Assembly: GCA_022704585.1 (NCBI GenBank)
Contig: JAKJGD010000083.1
Span: 1 to 7,407, forward strand
Direction: 5' to 3'
Source: Spirochaetota bacterium
GTDB taxonomy: Bacteria; Spirochaetota; UBA4802; UBA5550
DNA length: 7,407 nucleotides
Positions within the stretch are counted from its first letter, which is position 1. The number at the start of each line of letters is the position of its first letter. The notes under the pieces are model-generated. The model was not told the origin of the DNA. It saw nothing but the letters and a program-made list of their open reading frames with translations, and did not search any database. The translations under genes were made by a program, and so were the position numbers. Shown here in pieces: positions 1-5,403 of this stretch.

Positions 1-112
1 GTTTCTCCTTCACGATGATGGCGCCCACCGAACGCCTGATGCAGGTCGATCGCGTGGCCACGTCCTCGGCGATTTTCATGAAATAATCGTCCCAGCTTGG
101 CCGGTCGGTCAT
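1..112 (-). CDS. dCMP deaminase family protein, N-terminal 37 residues, cut by window edge
   Basis: The reading frame opens with [16 protein letters not shown], continues through [11 protein letters not shown] and IIVKEK, and leaves the window. The W-D-x-Y-F-M-x-I-A opening followed by RSTCxRRxVGAxIV is the characteristic N-terminus of deoxycytidylate deaminases (ComEB/dCMP deaminase family), cytosolic zinc enzymes that convert dCMP to dUMP for thymidylate synthesis. The zinc-binding HAE and PCxxC motifs would lie beyond the edge and cannot be checked. The ATG at 112-110 is preceded by GAGGTGG, a good ribosome binding site lying inside the end of the upstream gene. Its ATG overlaps that gene's stop codon as ATGA, so the two are probably translationally coupled. 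The family call rests on a short segment, but the motif is distinctive. Confidence 0.78.
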   Translation of the reverse strand, partial: MTDRPSWDDYFMKIAEDVATRSTCIRRSVGAIIVKEK

Positions 113-723
113 TGTTCCACCTCGTACTTGAATGTTAATGATGTTGATACCGGTTGCTCGGTGTGTATCCGGACCTCGGCTTTCAGCGGCAGGTAGGGTC
201 TACGGGAAAGGAAAAGCGATTTTTTACCTTCTACCAGGCGCTCCGGGTGGCTTTGCGCGTAAAACATGAATTCGTGGTGATCAACCGATTCTTTCTGAAC
301 GTTCGATTCGCCGGGCTTGAGCGCCAGCGCAGCGATGTCCCGGCCCATCGGTACGGTGATGATGACGTCCTGTCCGCAAAGAACGACAAGGTCAGCCATG
401 CCGCCGGTAAAGCGGAGCGAGAGGGGGCCGTCACCCGATGACCTGGTCGAGAGGTAAAAGATATAACTGCCGGTATTATTCATATGCGACATGGATAACC
501 TGAAGGATGCGTCGCGATAGTTGAACGACGAGGTCAGATATTCCTGTCCCGGTTTGTTCTTGTTGTAATAGAGAAAAAGCAGCGCGATGATTGCGAGGTT
601 AATGATGATGAGGCCGGCCGAGACTTTTTTTTTCTTGCTGCTTTCCCGGGCGTTTTCCTGGGACCGGAACCTTCTCAGCGTCTGCTCGCGTATGGATTCC
701 CCGGTAGGCTGTTTTTCCTGCAT
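109..723 (-). CDS. unknown single-pass membrane protein, 204 aa
   Basis: I do not recognise this protein. Residues 1-34 are hydrophilic and strongly charged, with a KKKK run at 30-33 just before a hydrophobic segment at about 35-53 ([19 protein letters not shown]). That layout suggests a cytoplasmic N-terminus and a C-terminal domain of about 150 residues outside the membrane (positive-inside rule). The outer part alternates short hydrophobic strands with polar turns, as expected of a beta-rich fold, and has one cysteine (C116). There is no lipobox or signal cleavage site. The ATG at 723 has no clear ribosome binding site; no other start lies close upstream in frame. Its stop codon overlaps the dCMP deaminase start by 4 nt, so both are likely expressed together, although a functional link to nucleotide metabolism is not evident. 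The gene follows a strong palindrome at 752-778. Confidence 0.8.
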   Translation of the reverse strand: MQEKQPTGESIREQTLRRFRSQENARESSKKKKVSAGLIIINLAIIALLFLYYNKNKPGQEYLTSSFNYRDASFRLSMSHMNNTGSYIFYLSTRSSGDGPLSLRFTGGMADLVVLCGQDVIITVPMGRDIAALALKPGESNVQKESVDHHEFMFYAQSHPERLVEGKKSLFLSRRPYLPLKAEVRIHTEQPVSTSLTFKYEVEQ

Positions 724-744
724 CGATGACCCGGATTGTGTTGG

Positions 745-778
745 AATAAAAAACGTATGAATTGATAATTCATACGTT
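745..778 (-). terminator. Rho-independent terminator (perfect 12-bp inverted repeat plus T-run), possibly doubling as an operator
   Basis: The arms AACGTATGAATT (752-763) and AATTCATACGTT (767-778) are perfect reverse complements separated by GAT. Read on the minus strand, the stem is followed directly by TTTTTTATT (two of the Ts belong to the stem). This arrangement would terminate the small gene at 836-979. The stem is unusually AT-rich for a terminator, so it could be weak or serve instead as a protein-binding palindrome, because it also sits just upstream of the membrane protein gene that starts at 723. Confidence 0.6.
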
Positions 779-793
779 CATGGCACATGTCAA
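765..793 (-). promoter_or_regulatory. candidate promoter for the membrane protein/dCMP deaminase pair
   Basis: On the minus strand a perfect TTGACA (793-788) is followed after 17 bases by AATTAT (770-765), which matches the -10 consensus at 4 of 6 positions. Transcription would begin near 757, about 35 nt before the ATG at 723. The -10 lies inside the perfect palindrome at 752-778, so a protein bound there would block this promoter. This is motif matching only. Confidence 0.3.
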
Positions 794-835
794 CAATTTA
801 TTTTATGGCCGGAGGAGGGCCTGCCGGCGCCGGGA

Positions 836-979
836 TTACAGGCTTTGTTCGAGGTCGCGGATCCCCTGCAGGATGATATTGTATTCTCTTGAATCGGCTG
901 AAAACGAGTCAAGATACCGCTTGAAATATTCTATCTGCTCGTGTTTCCATTTGTTGATATCGTGCTTTTGGATCGTCAT
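836..979 (-). CDS. small hypothetical protein, 47 aa
   Basis: I do not recognise this protein. The 48-codon frame starts at ATG 979-977, and a GGAGG ribosome binding site (989-993) lies 9 nt upstream. The product begins MTIQKHDINKWKHEQIEYFK and ends IRDLEQSL. It is hydrophilic, rich in charged and aromatic residues, has no cysteine or membrane segment, and looks largely helical. A central SADS stretch (27-30) may separate two helices (about 7-25 and 31-46), suggesting a small helical hairpin. The gene forms its own unit: the thiolase terminator lies upstream at 1055-1088, and another minus-strand terminator candidate lies downstream at 745-778. Between stop and terminator is a GC-rich patch (807-834) containing the palindrome CCGGCGCCGG. 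No convincing promoter is visible, only an AATAAT (1017-1012). The strong ribosome binding site and the bracketing terminators are the main evidence that it is real. Confidence 0.6.
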   Translation of the reverse strand: MTIQKHDINKWKHEQIEYFKRYLDSFSADSREYNIILQGIRDLEQSL

Positions 980-1054
980 GATAATTATCCTCCGGCGTTG
1001 TAATCGCTTTTATTATTCTCGGATGGTAGCGGGATAATCTTGAGTGGAATATTG

Positions 1055-1088
1055 AAAAAAGAAGGCGGCATCTTTCGATGCCGCCTTC
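1055..1088 (-). terminator. Rho-independent terminator of the fadN-fadA operon
   Basis: A perfect 12-bp stem (GAAGGCGGCATC at 1061-1072 with GATGCCGCCTTC at 1077-1088) closes a four-base loop that reads GAAA, a stable GNRA tetraloop, on the minus strand. It is followed directly by six Ts (1060-1055). It lies 27 bases beyond the thiolase stop codon. No comparable T-run follows it on the plus strand, so it is directional. Confidence 0.95.
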
Positions 1089-1115
1089 CGGTATTCTGGC
1101 TTTTTCCCCCGCGAA

Positions 1116-2333
1116 TTATTCGCAGAGTTCGAACATTGCCGCAGCGCCCATGCCGCCGCCGATGCACATGGATTCGATACCGTACTTGGTCCCGGTCCTT
1201 ACCATGTTGGCAACGAGAGTGGCGAAAATCTTGGAGCCGGTGCATCCCAGCGGGTGGCCGAGTGCTATGGCGCCGCCGCTGATGTTGATCCGCTTCTCCG
1301 AAGAATCGGCCGCCCAGTATTTCTTGTCAGCGATGCCAAGCTGCTGCGCACAATAGATTGCCTGTGACGCAAAGGCCTCGTTGAGCTCGAAAATCAGGCT
1401 TTCGGTCTGGAGCTTCTTCAGGTCCCAGCCGACCAGCTTGCAGAGCTTCGGAATCGCGTACGCAGGGCCAACGCCCATTTCGTCCGCCTTGCAGCCGGCT
1501 ACGGTATAGCCCACCAGCTTGACGAGGGGCTTCATGCCGTATTTCTTCACAGCGTCTTCGCTCATGATGATCGAGGCAGCCGCGCCGTCGGTGGTCTGGG
1601 AAGAGTTACCCGCGGTGACGGATCCGGTGGACGAGAAAGCCGGCTTCAGCTTTTTCAGGCCGTCTATCGTGGTTTCCGCCCTGACGCCGTCGTCAAAATC
1701 CTGTACGAACGTTTCCCGTACGATGGTGCCGTCCGGCTTTTCAACGAACTTGTCGGCCGTGGTGGGGACAATTTCCGTGAAGTATTTGTTCTTTTGTGCG
1801 GCAGCCGCTTTCATGTTTGAATGATATGCAAACTCGTCCTGCATTTCGCGTGTTATCTTATAACGGTTTGCCACGTTTTCAGCTGTTACGCCCATGGACA
1901 TGTAGACATCCGGTTTTTCCTTCGCCCAGTCGGCCAGCGGCCGGGGGAGGTTGCCGCCCATCGGAACGATCGACATGGACTCGCAACCGCCGGCCATGTT
2001 GACTTCGGACCATCCCGCCATGACTTTCAGGGCGGATATGGCTATCGACTCAAGTCCGGATGAGCAGAAACGGTTTACCGTAGCGCCGGAAACTGAATCG
2101 GGGAACTTCGCGATCTGAAGGGCGACGCGTCCCAGGTTCAATCCCTGTTCTGCTTCGGGGAACGCGCATCCAAGCATGAAGTCGTCGATGGCGGCCCTGT
2201 CGAGTTTGATCCGGTCAACGGCGGCGTTCATCGCCTGGACGATGAGTTTTTCCGGCCTTGTTTGAGCAAGGGCACCTTTGCCGCGGCGGCAACCGGGTGT
2301 TCTTACTGCACTGACTATATAAGCATCTCTCAT
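1116..2333 (-). CDS. fadA: acetyl-CoA acyltransferase (thiolase), FadA type, 405 aa
   Basis: This is a thiolase, a cytosolic enzyme that cleaves 3-ketoacyl-CoA with CoA to give acetyl-CoA and a chain shortened by two carbons. The reaction is reversible, so acetoacetyl-CoA formation is also possible. Length is typical of the family. The nucleophilic cysteine is C90 in NRFCSSGLES, the NEAF motif is at 318-321, the catalytic histidine is H360 in GGAIALGHPLGCTGS, and the second active-site cysteine is C390 in CIGGGMGAA, so the catalytic set is complete. The start follows AGGAGG (2345-2340) by 6 nt. The gene begins 28 nt after the FadN stop codon and ends just before a strong terminator, so it is the last gene of a two-gene operon. 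The pairing with FadN favours a degradative, FadA-like role over biosynthetic PhaA/AtoB, but chain-length preference cannot be read from the sequence. Confidence 0.95.
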   Translation of the reverse strand: MRDAYIVSAVRTPGCRRGKGALAQTRPEKLIVQAMNAAVDRIKLDRAAIDDFMLGCAFPEAEQGLNLGRVALQIAKFPDSVSGATVNRFCSSGLESIAISALKVMAGWSEVNMAGGCESMSIVPMGGNLPRPLADWAKEKPDVYMSMGVTAENVANRYKITREMQDEFAYHSNMKAAAAQKNKYFTEIVPTTADKFVEKPDGTIVRETFVQDFDDGVRAETTIDGLKKLKPAFSSTGSVTAGNSSQTTDGAAASIIMSEDAVKKYGMKPLVKLVGYTVAGCKADEMGVGPAYAIPKLCKLVGWDLKKLQTESLIFELNEAFASQAIYCAQQLGIADKKYWAADSSEKRINISGGAIALGHPLGCTGSKIFATLVANMVRTGTKYGIESMCIGGGMGAAAMFELCE

Positions 2334-2361
2334 ATGTTTCCTCCTGTATTCAATTTTGTTG

Positions 2362-4770
2362 TTACATCATCAACGGCTTGCCGGTGTTCAGGATATGCTC
2401 GGCCATCTTCTGGGTTTCTTCAGTCTTCCAGAGGTCGACGAACGCTTCCCGCTCGAGCTTTGTGAGATACTCTTCGGAAACGAGCTGTCCCTGCCGCGCT
2501 TCTCCGCCGGACATACAGTAGGCGGCCTTCTTCGCGATGAACTCCATGTGTTTCGGTATGTAGCCGCCGGAGCGCATGTTGAGCATCTCGGCCCAAATCA
2601 TCCCCTGGGCTTCCTGGCCCATGGCCGGATATTTTTTCTTTGCCGGGGGAGCATAGCCGTCATTGACGAGTTTTAGGCACTCTTTCTTCGCTTCGCCTAT
2701 GAGGTTGTCCTTGTTGAAGACGATCCTGTCAGTCGCCCGCAGGAAGCCGTTCTTCCGGGCTTCAGCCGCTGACATGCTGACCTTGGCCTGTGCCACGCAC
2801 ATGAATGCAGGTATGAAGTATGCTGCATAGTCGGCAAGCTTGACGCTGGCCGGAACTGACGCCATGTACCGCTGCCACAGGTGGATCATGCCGCATCCGC
2901 CGGGTACCAGACCCGCGCCGATCTCGACGAGACCCATGTAGAGTTCAGCATGAGCAACGATCTTGTCCGATGCAAGGCAAAGCTCGCAGCCGCCGCCCAG
3001 GGTCATGCCGTACGGCGCCGCAACTATCGGAATGGGAGCGTATTTCATTCCCATGATCCCTTCGTGCACGTGCTTGATGAAGGCGTCGATTTCGTTGAAC
3101 TTTTTGGCCTTGGCAAGGCTCAGCATGAAGCCGAGGTCACCGCCGGCCGAGAATGCGCCCGGGAAGCCGGGGGCCTGGTTGCCGAAAACGATGCCCAGCC
3201 CGTTGTCCTTGACGTAGTCTGCAGCGATCTGCATGAAGTCGACCATGTTCTTGTTAACGGCGTTCATCTTCGTATGGAACTCGATGTCGAAGATGCCGTC
3301 GCCCAGGTCGATAAGGGAAGCAGCGTCGTTGCCTTTGACGAATTTCTTGTTGGCCCTGAGGTTGGCCAGGTTGATCGCCATCGGGCTTGTCTCGATTTCC
3401 TTGTACTTCATGGTCTTAAGATCGAAGTACATCTTTTTGCCCTTTTCGATCTTGTAGAAGGTTTTTACCTTCTTGGTGATCATCTGCTGGATCTTCTTCG
3501 GGACCTTCATCCCTTCTTTCTTCATGCGGGCGACGGAGGCATTCAGTCCGATGGCGTCCCACGTTTCGAAGGGGCCCATTTCCCAGTTGTATCCCCACTT
3601 CATCGCGTTGTCGATCTCGACGATGGAATCGCATATTTCGGGGATGCGGTTCGCCGAGTAGATCAGGCAGCCGGCCGTAACCTTCCATGCGCACTGGGCG
3701 CCCTTGTCGGTACCGTTCACCATCGCTTTAATCTTGTCGCCGAGGTTCGTCGCTTTCTTGGCGGCAGCCAGGCAGGGGAAGTCCGGTTTTTCGAATGTTT
3801 CATATTCCAGGGTCTTGTAGTTGATCACCTTGTTGACTTTCTTCCAGTCGGGGGTGATTTCTTTCTTATAGAAGCCCTGTTTGGTCTTGTTGCCAAGCCA
3901 CTTTTTCTCTACCATCTTGCCGACGAATGCGGGCAGTTTGAGGCCTTCGCGGGACTCGTCTTTCGGGCAGAGGTCATAGCAGTTGTTTGCAACATGTGAG
4001 AATGTGTCAAGACCGACCATGTCAGCGGTCTTGAAGGCGGCCGTTTTCGGACGTCCCATCGGGGCGCCAAAGAGGGCATCGATCTCGGGAATGGTCATGT
4101 TCATTTCCTGCATGACCTGCATGGTGTACACCATGGAGTAGACGCCGATGCGGTTCCCGACGAAGTTCGGGCTGTCATTGGACCAGACGATCCCTTTGCC
4201 CAGGATCCTCTCGCCGAAATCAGCCATGAAATTCAGGATTTCTTTTTTAGTTTCTTTGCCCGGTATGAGCTCGAGCAGGTGCATGTAACGAACCGGGTTA
4301 AAGAAGTGCGTTCCGAGGAAGGCCTCTTTGAACGCTTTGCTCCGGCCCATCGATATCTTGTTCAGCGGAAGGCCAGACGTATTTGTGGAGACGATTGCGC
4401 CTTTCTTCATTATCTTTTCGATCCGGGCGAAGAGATCCTGTTTTATTTTCAGGTTCTCGACAACCACTTCGACGATCCAGTCGCAGTCAGCGAGCTTTTT
4501 GAAATCGTCTTCCAGGTTTCCGATTTGAACGAGTGCTGAATCGACACCCTTGTCAAAGAAAAGGGCCGGTTTCGATTTCATAACACCGTCTAAGCCAGCC
4601 TGTACGATCCTGTTCCTCGCTTTTGGATCTTTCTTCTCATCGTCTTTAAGATCGAATGGAACAATGTCCATCAGCAGCGTAGGTATCCCCGCGCTGGCAC
4701 ACAGAGCAGCAATACCTCCACCCATTATGCCAGAGCCGATAACGGCTACTTTTTGGATCCTTCTAACCAT
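2362..4770 (-). CDS. fadN: fused 3-hydroxyacyl-CoA dehydrogenase/enoyl-CoA hydratase, FadN type, 802 aa
   Basis: This bifunctional beta-oxidation enzyme should hydrate trans-2-enoyl-CoA and oxidise the resulting 3-hydroxyacyl-CoA with NAD. The N-terminal Rossmann domain carries GSGIMGGGIA (12-21). Residues matching the dehydrogenase active site are S132 in NTSGLP, H155 in GTHFFNP, E167 in ELIPG and N206 in SPNFVGNR. Helical dehydrogenase C-terminal domains cover roughly 200-450. A crotonase domain follows from about 480, with an oxyanion-hole segment FSAGGDL (540-546), catalytic E595 in GGGCEL and E616 in LVEIGAGLVPGG; both hydratase glutamates are present. The dehydrogenase-first order matches Bacillus FadN and is the reverse of proteobacterial FadB. 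The frame stays open upstream to 4944, but I chose ATG 4770 because AGGAGG lies 5 nt before it and MVRRIQKVAVIGSG is the usual family start. Thiolase follows 28 nt downstream; no acyl-CoA dehydrogenase gene adjoins. Confidence 0.93.
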   Translation of the reverse strand: MVRRIQKVAVIGSGIMGGGIAALCASAGIPTLLMDIVPFDLKDDEKKDPKARNRIVQAGLDGVMKSKPALFFDKGVDSALVQIGNLEDDFKKLADCDWIVEVVVENLKIKQDLFARIEKIMKKGAIVSTNTSGLPLNKISMGRSKAFKEAFLGTHFFNPVRYMHLLELIPGKETKKEILNFMADFGERILGKGIVWSNDSPNFVGNRIGVYSMVYTMQVMQEMNMTIPEIDALFGAPMGRPKTAAFKTADMVGLDTFSHVANNCYDLCPKDESREGLKLPAFVGKMVEKKWLGNKTKQGFYKKEITPDWKKVNKVINYKTLEYETFEKPDFPCLAAAKKATNLGDKIKAMVNGTDKGAQCAWKVTAGCLIYSANRIPEICDSIVEIDNAMKWGYNWEMGPFETWDAIGLNASVARMKKEGMKVPKKIQQMITKKVKTFYKIEKGKKMYFDLKTMKYKEIETSPMAINLANLRANKKFVKGNDAASLIDLGDGIFDIEFHTKMNAVNKNMVDFMQIAADYVKDNGLGIVFGNQAPGFPGAFSAGGDLGFMLSLAKAKKFNEIDAFIKHVHEGIMGMKYAPIPIVAAPYGMTLGGGCELCLASDKIVAHAELYMGLVEIGAGLVPGGCGMIHLWQRYMASVPASVKLADYAAYFIPAFMCVAQAKVSMSAAEARKNGFLRATDRIVFNKDNLIGEAKKECLKLVNDGYAPPAKKKYPAMGQEAQGMIWAEMLNMRSGGYIPKHMEFIAKKAAYCMSGGEARQGQLVSEEYLTKLEREAFVDLWKTEETQKMAEHILNTGKPLMM

Positions 4771-4775
4771 AGAGA

Positions 4776-4781
4776 CCTCCT
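4776..4781 (-). promoter_or_regulatory. ribosome binding site that fixes the FadN start
   Basis: AGGAGG on the minus strand ends 5 nt before ATG 4770. It decides the start against an in-frame ATG at 4944, which would add 58 residues of non-homologous, low-complexity AT-rich translation to the Rossmann domain. Confidence 0.9.
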
Positions 4782-4812
4782 GTTTAAGTCTGTTTTTAAA
4801 TATATTTTTTTG

Positions 4813-4864
4813 GGAGAAAAGGTGTATCTGAATTATTTGCAGAGCAAAAAATAATCTTTTCTCC
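4813..4864 (-). promoter_or_regulatory. long hairpin in the 5' leader of fadN-fadA
   Basis: On the minus strand GGAGAAAAG (4864-4856) pairs perfectly with CTTTTCTCC (4821-4813). Nested inside and directly adjoining the 5' arm, ATTA...GC (4855-4844) pairs with GCAAATAAT (4840-4832) apart from a three-base bulge, closing a three-base TCT loop. A 10-nt bulge (4831-4822) interrupts the 3' side. The structure ends 32 nt before the ribosome binding site. It is followed by CAAAAAAAT rather than Ts, so it is not a terminator in this direction. It matches no riboswitch class I know. It could affect transcript stability, bind a protein, or be an AT-rich coincidence, although a perfect 9-bp closing stem makes chance less likely. 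Confidence 0.45.
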
Positions 4865-4885
4865 GAACAACTTGAACATCCGACG

Positions 4886-4910
4886 CATACTTCTAAAAAA
4901 TGAAAGTATG
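4886..4910. promoter_or_regulatory. operator-like inverted repeat downstream of the fadN promoter
   Basis: CATACTT (4886-4892) and AAGTATG (4904-4910) form a perfect 7-bp inverted repeat with an 11-bp AT-rich centre, 25 bp overall. If transcription starts near 4917, the repeat covers about +7 to +31, a common position for a repressor operator. Fatty-acid degradation operons are often controlled by TetR- or GntR-family regulators, but the sequence is not a recognised consensus, and no regulator gene is in the window. It could also form a short RNA hairpin. Confidence 0.4.
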
Positions 4911-4922
4911 TTTCTTTTAGGT

Positions 4923-4952
4923 CAATCATTATTTGATTGTACAAAATGTCAA
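4923..4952 (-). promoter_or_regulatory. candidate fadN-fadA promoter overlapped by an inverted repeat
   Basis: A perfect TTGACA (4952-4947) is followed after 16 bases by AATGAT (4930-4925), which fits the -10 consensus at 4 of 6 positions. An inverted repeat, CAATCA (4923-4928) with TGATTG (4934-4939) across a 5-bp spacer, overlays the -10. A third TGATTG lies upstream at 4979-4984 as part of a repeated TGATTGTA (4934-4941 and 4979-4986). Predicted initiation near 4917 would give a leader of about 147 nt before the ATG. The promoter call is motif-based; the repeated half-site suggests regulator binding. Confidence 0.45.
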
Positions 4953-5005
4953 TATTTATAAGATGTCTAAAACAAAAATGATTGTAAAAAGTTTGATTTT
5001 TTTTA

Positions 5006-5146
5006 GCCTGAAAGGGCTTTCCGTGTTGAACGCGAAATCATGAAGATCACACGCTGCTCGGGACAGGGTGACTGCTCGCTTGAAGGCCGTGCGGCAGAGA
5101 GTGTCTTCTTCAATGCAGACCGGGTCCAGGGTGAATAGTCAGTCAT
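5006..5146. other. GC-rich island between AT-rich promoter regions, no assignable gene
   Basis: Within the 459-bp gene-free stretch 4771-5229 this segment is sharply more GC-rich than its flanks. It has open frames on both strands. On the plus strand a frame runs from ATG 5040 to TAG 5138 (32 aa, MKITRCSGQGDC...). On the minus strand a frame runs from ATG 5146 to TAA 5003 (47 aa, MTDYSPWTRSALKK...). Neither has a ribosome binding site and neither product is recognisable. The island could be a remnant of an old gene, an unrecognised small gene or RNA, or chance openness of GC-rich sequence. I do not call a gene here. Confidence 0.3.
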
Positions 5147-5153
5147 CGTTTAT

Positions 5154-5176
5154 TGAAATTTTAAACCGGGCCGGTT
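5154..5176 (-). terminator. weak candidate terminator for minus-strand read-through
   Basis: On the minus strand AACCG, loop GCC, CGGTT (5176-5164) is followed by TAAAATTTCAA. The five-base GC-rich stem is compact, but the tract after it is interrupted by As. It is the only stem of this kind between the LOG-family gene and the fadN promoter, so it may stop transcripts that cross the tRNA genes in antisense. Confidence 0.2.
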
Positions 5177-5185
5177 GTAATTCGG

Positions 5186-5213
5186 TTGACAACGAGGGAG
5201 TAAATTCAAAAAT
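5186..5213 (+). promoter_or_regulatory. candidate promoter of the tRNA pair
   Basis: A perfect TTGACA (5186-5191) is followed after 16 bases by AAAAAT (5208-5213), a 4 of 6 match to the -10 consensus. The predicted start near 5220 lies about 10 nt before the tRNA-Cys 5' end, which suits a stable RNA with a short leader removed by RNase P. The -10 is poor, but -35 and placement are good. Confidence 0.45.
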
Positions 5214-5229
5214 GGATTGAGAAAACACT

Positions 5230-5301
5230 GGCGCCGTACCCAAGTGGCAAGGGAGAGGTCTGCAAAACCTTTATGCAGCGGTTCGAATCCGCTCGGCGCC
5301 T
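5230..5301 (+). tRNA. tRNA-Cys (anticodon GCA)
   Basis: The cloverleaf is complete. The acceptor GGCGCCG (5230-5236) pairs with CGGCGCC (5294-5300). The D arm is CCC/GGG around AAGTGGCAA. The anticodon stem GAGGT/ACCTT has one G-T pair and its loop CTGCAAA carries GCA at 5262-5264. The variable loop is five bases, and the T arm AGCGG/CCGCT encloses TTCGAAT. The discriminator base is T5301, the U73 recognised by cysteinyl-tRNA synthetase. CCA is not encoded (next bases are CAT), so it must be added by the CCA-adding enzyme. It is followed after 8 nt by tRNA-Leu, presumably on the same transcript. Confidence 0.97.
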
Positions 5302-5309
5302 CATATCCC

Positions 5310-5394
5310 GCCCAGGTGGTGGAATTGGTAGACACAAGGGACTTAAAATCCCTTGAACAATTTGTTCGTGAGGGTTCAAGTCCCTCCCTGGGCA
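5310..5394 (+). tRNA. tRNA-Leu (anticodon UAA)
   Basis: The acceptor GCCCAGG (5310-5316) pairs with CCTGGGC (5387-5393), with discriminator A5394, the expected identity base for leucine. The anticodon stem AGGGA/TCCCT encloses CTTAAAA with TAA at 5344-5346. The long variable arm typical of class II tRNAs is present and forms GAAC/GTTC. The T arm GAGGG/CCCTC encloses TTCAAGT. CCA is not encoded. Its 3' end lies only 9 bp from the stop codon of the converging LOG-family gene. Confidence 0.97.
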
Positions 5395-5403
5395 ATCTGC
5401 CTC

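Noticed and set aside
807..834. GC-rich patch with CCGGCGCCGG palindrome as a possible terminator
   Set aside because: The possible stems are only 4-5 bp or loopless, and what follows on the minus strand is A-rich rather than a T-run.
762..1037. 91-codon plus-strand open frame across the small-gene region
   Set aside because: It lacks a ribosome binding site, is rich in Arg and Cys in a shadow-like way, and runs antisense to the better supported 47-residue gene.
2881..3999. 372-codon plus-strand open frame opposite fadN
   Set aside because: It starts with GTG, has no recognisable motif, and lies wholly antisense to a gene with complete catalytic motifs; long mirror frames are common opposite GC-rich coding sequence.
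4771..4944. In-frame 58-codon N-terminal extension of FadN containing CVGCSSCSEKR
   Set aside because: The added residues lie in AT-rich promoter and leader DNA, are not part of the family, and a perfect AGGAGG plus the canonical MVRRIQKVAVIGSG start follow at 4770.
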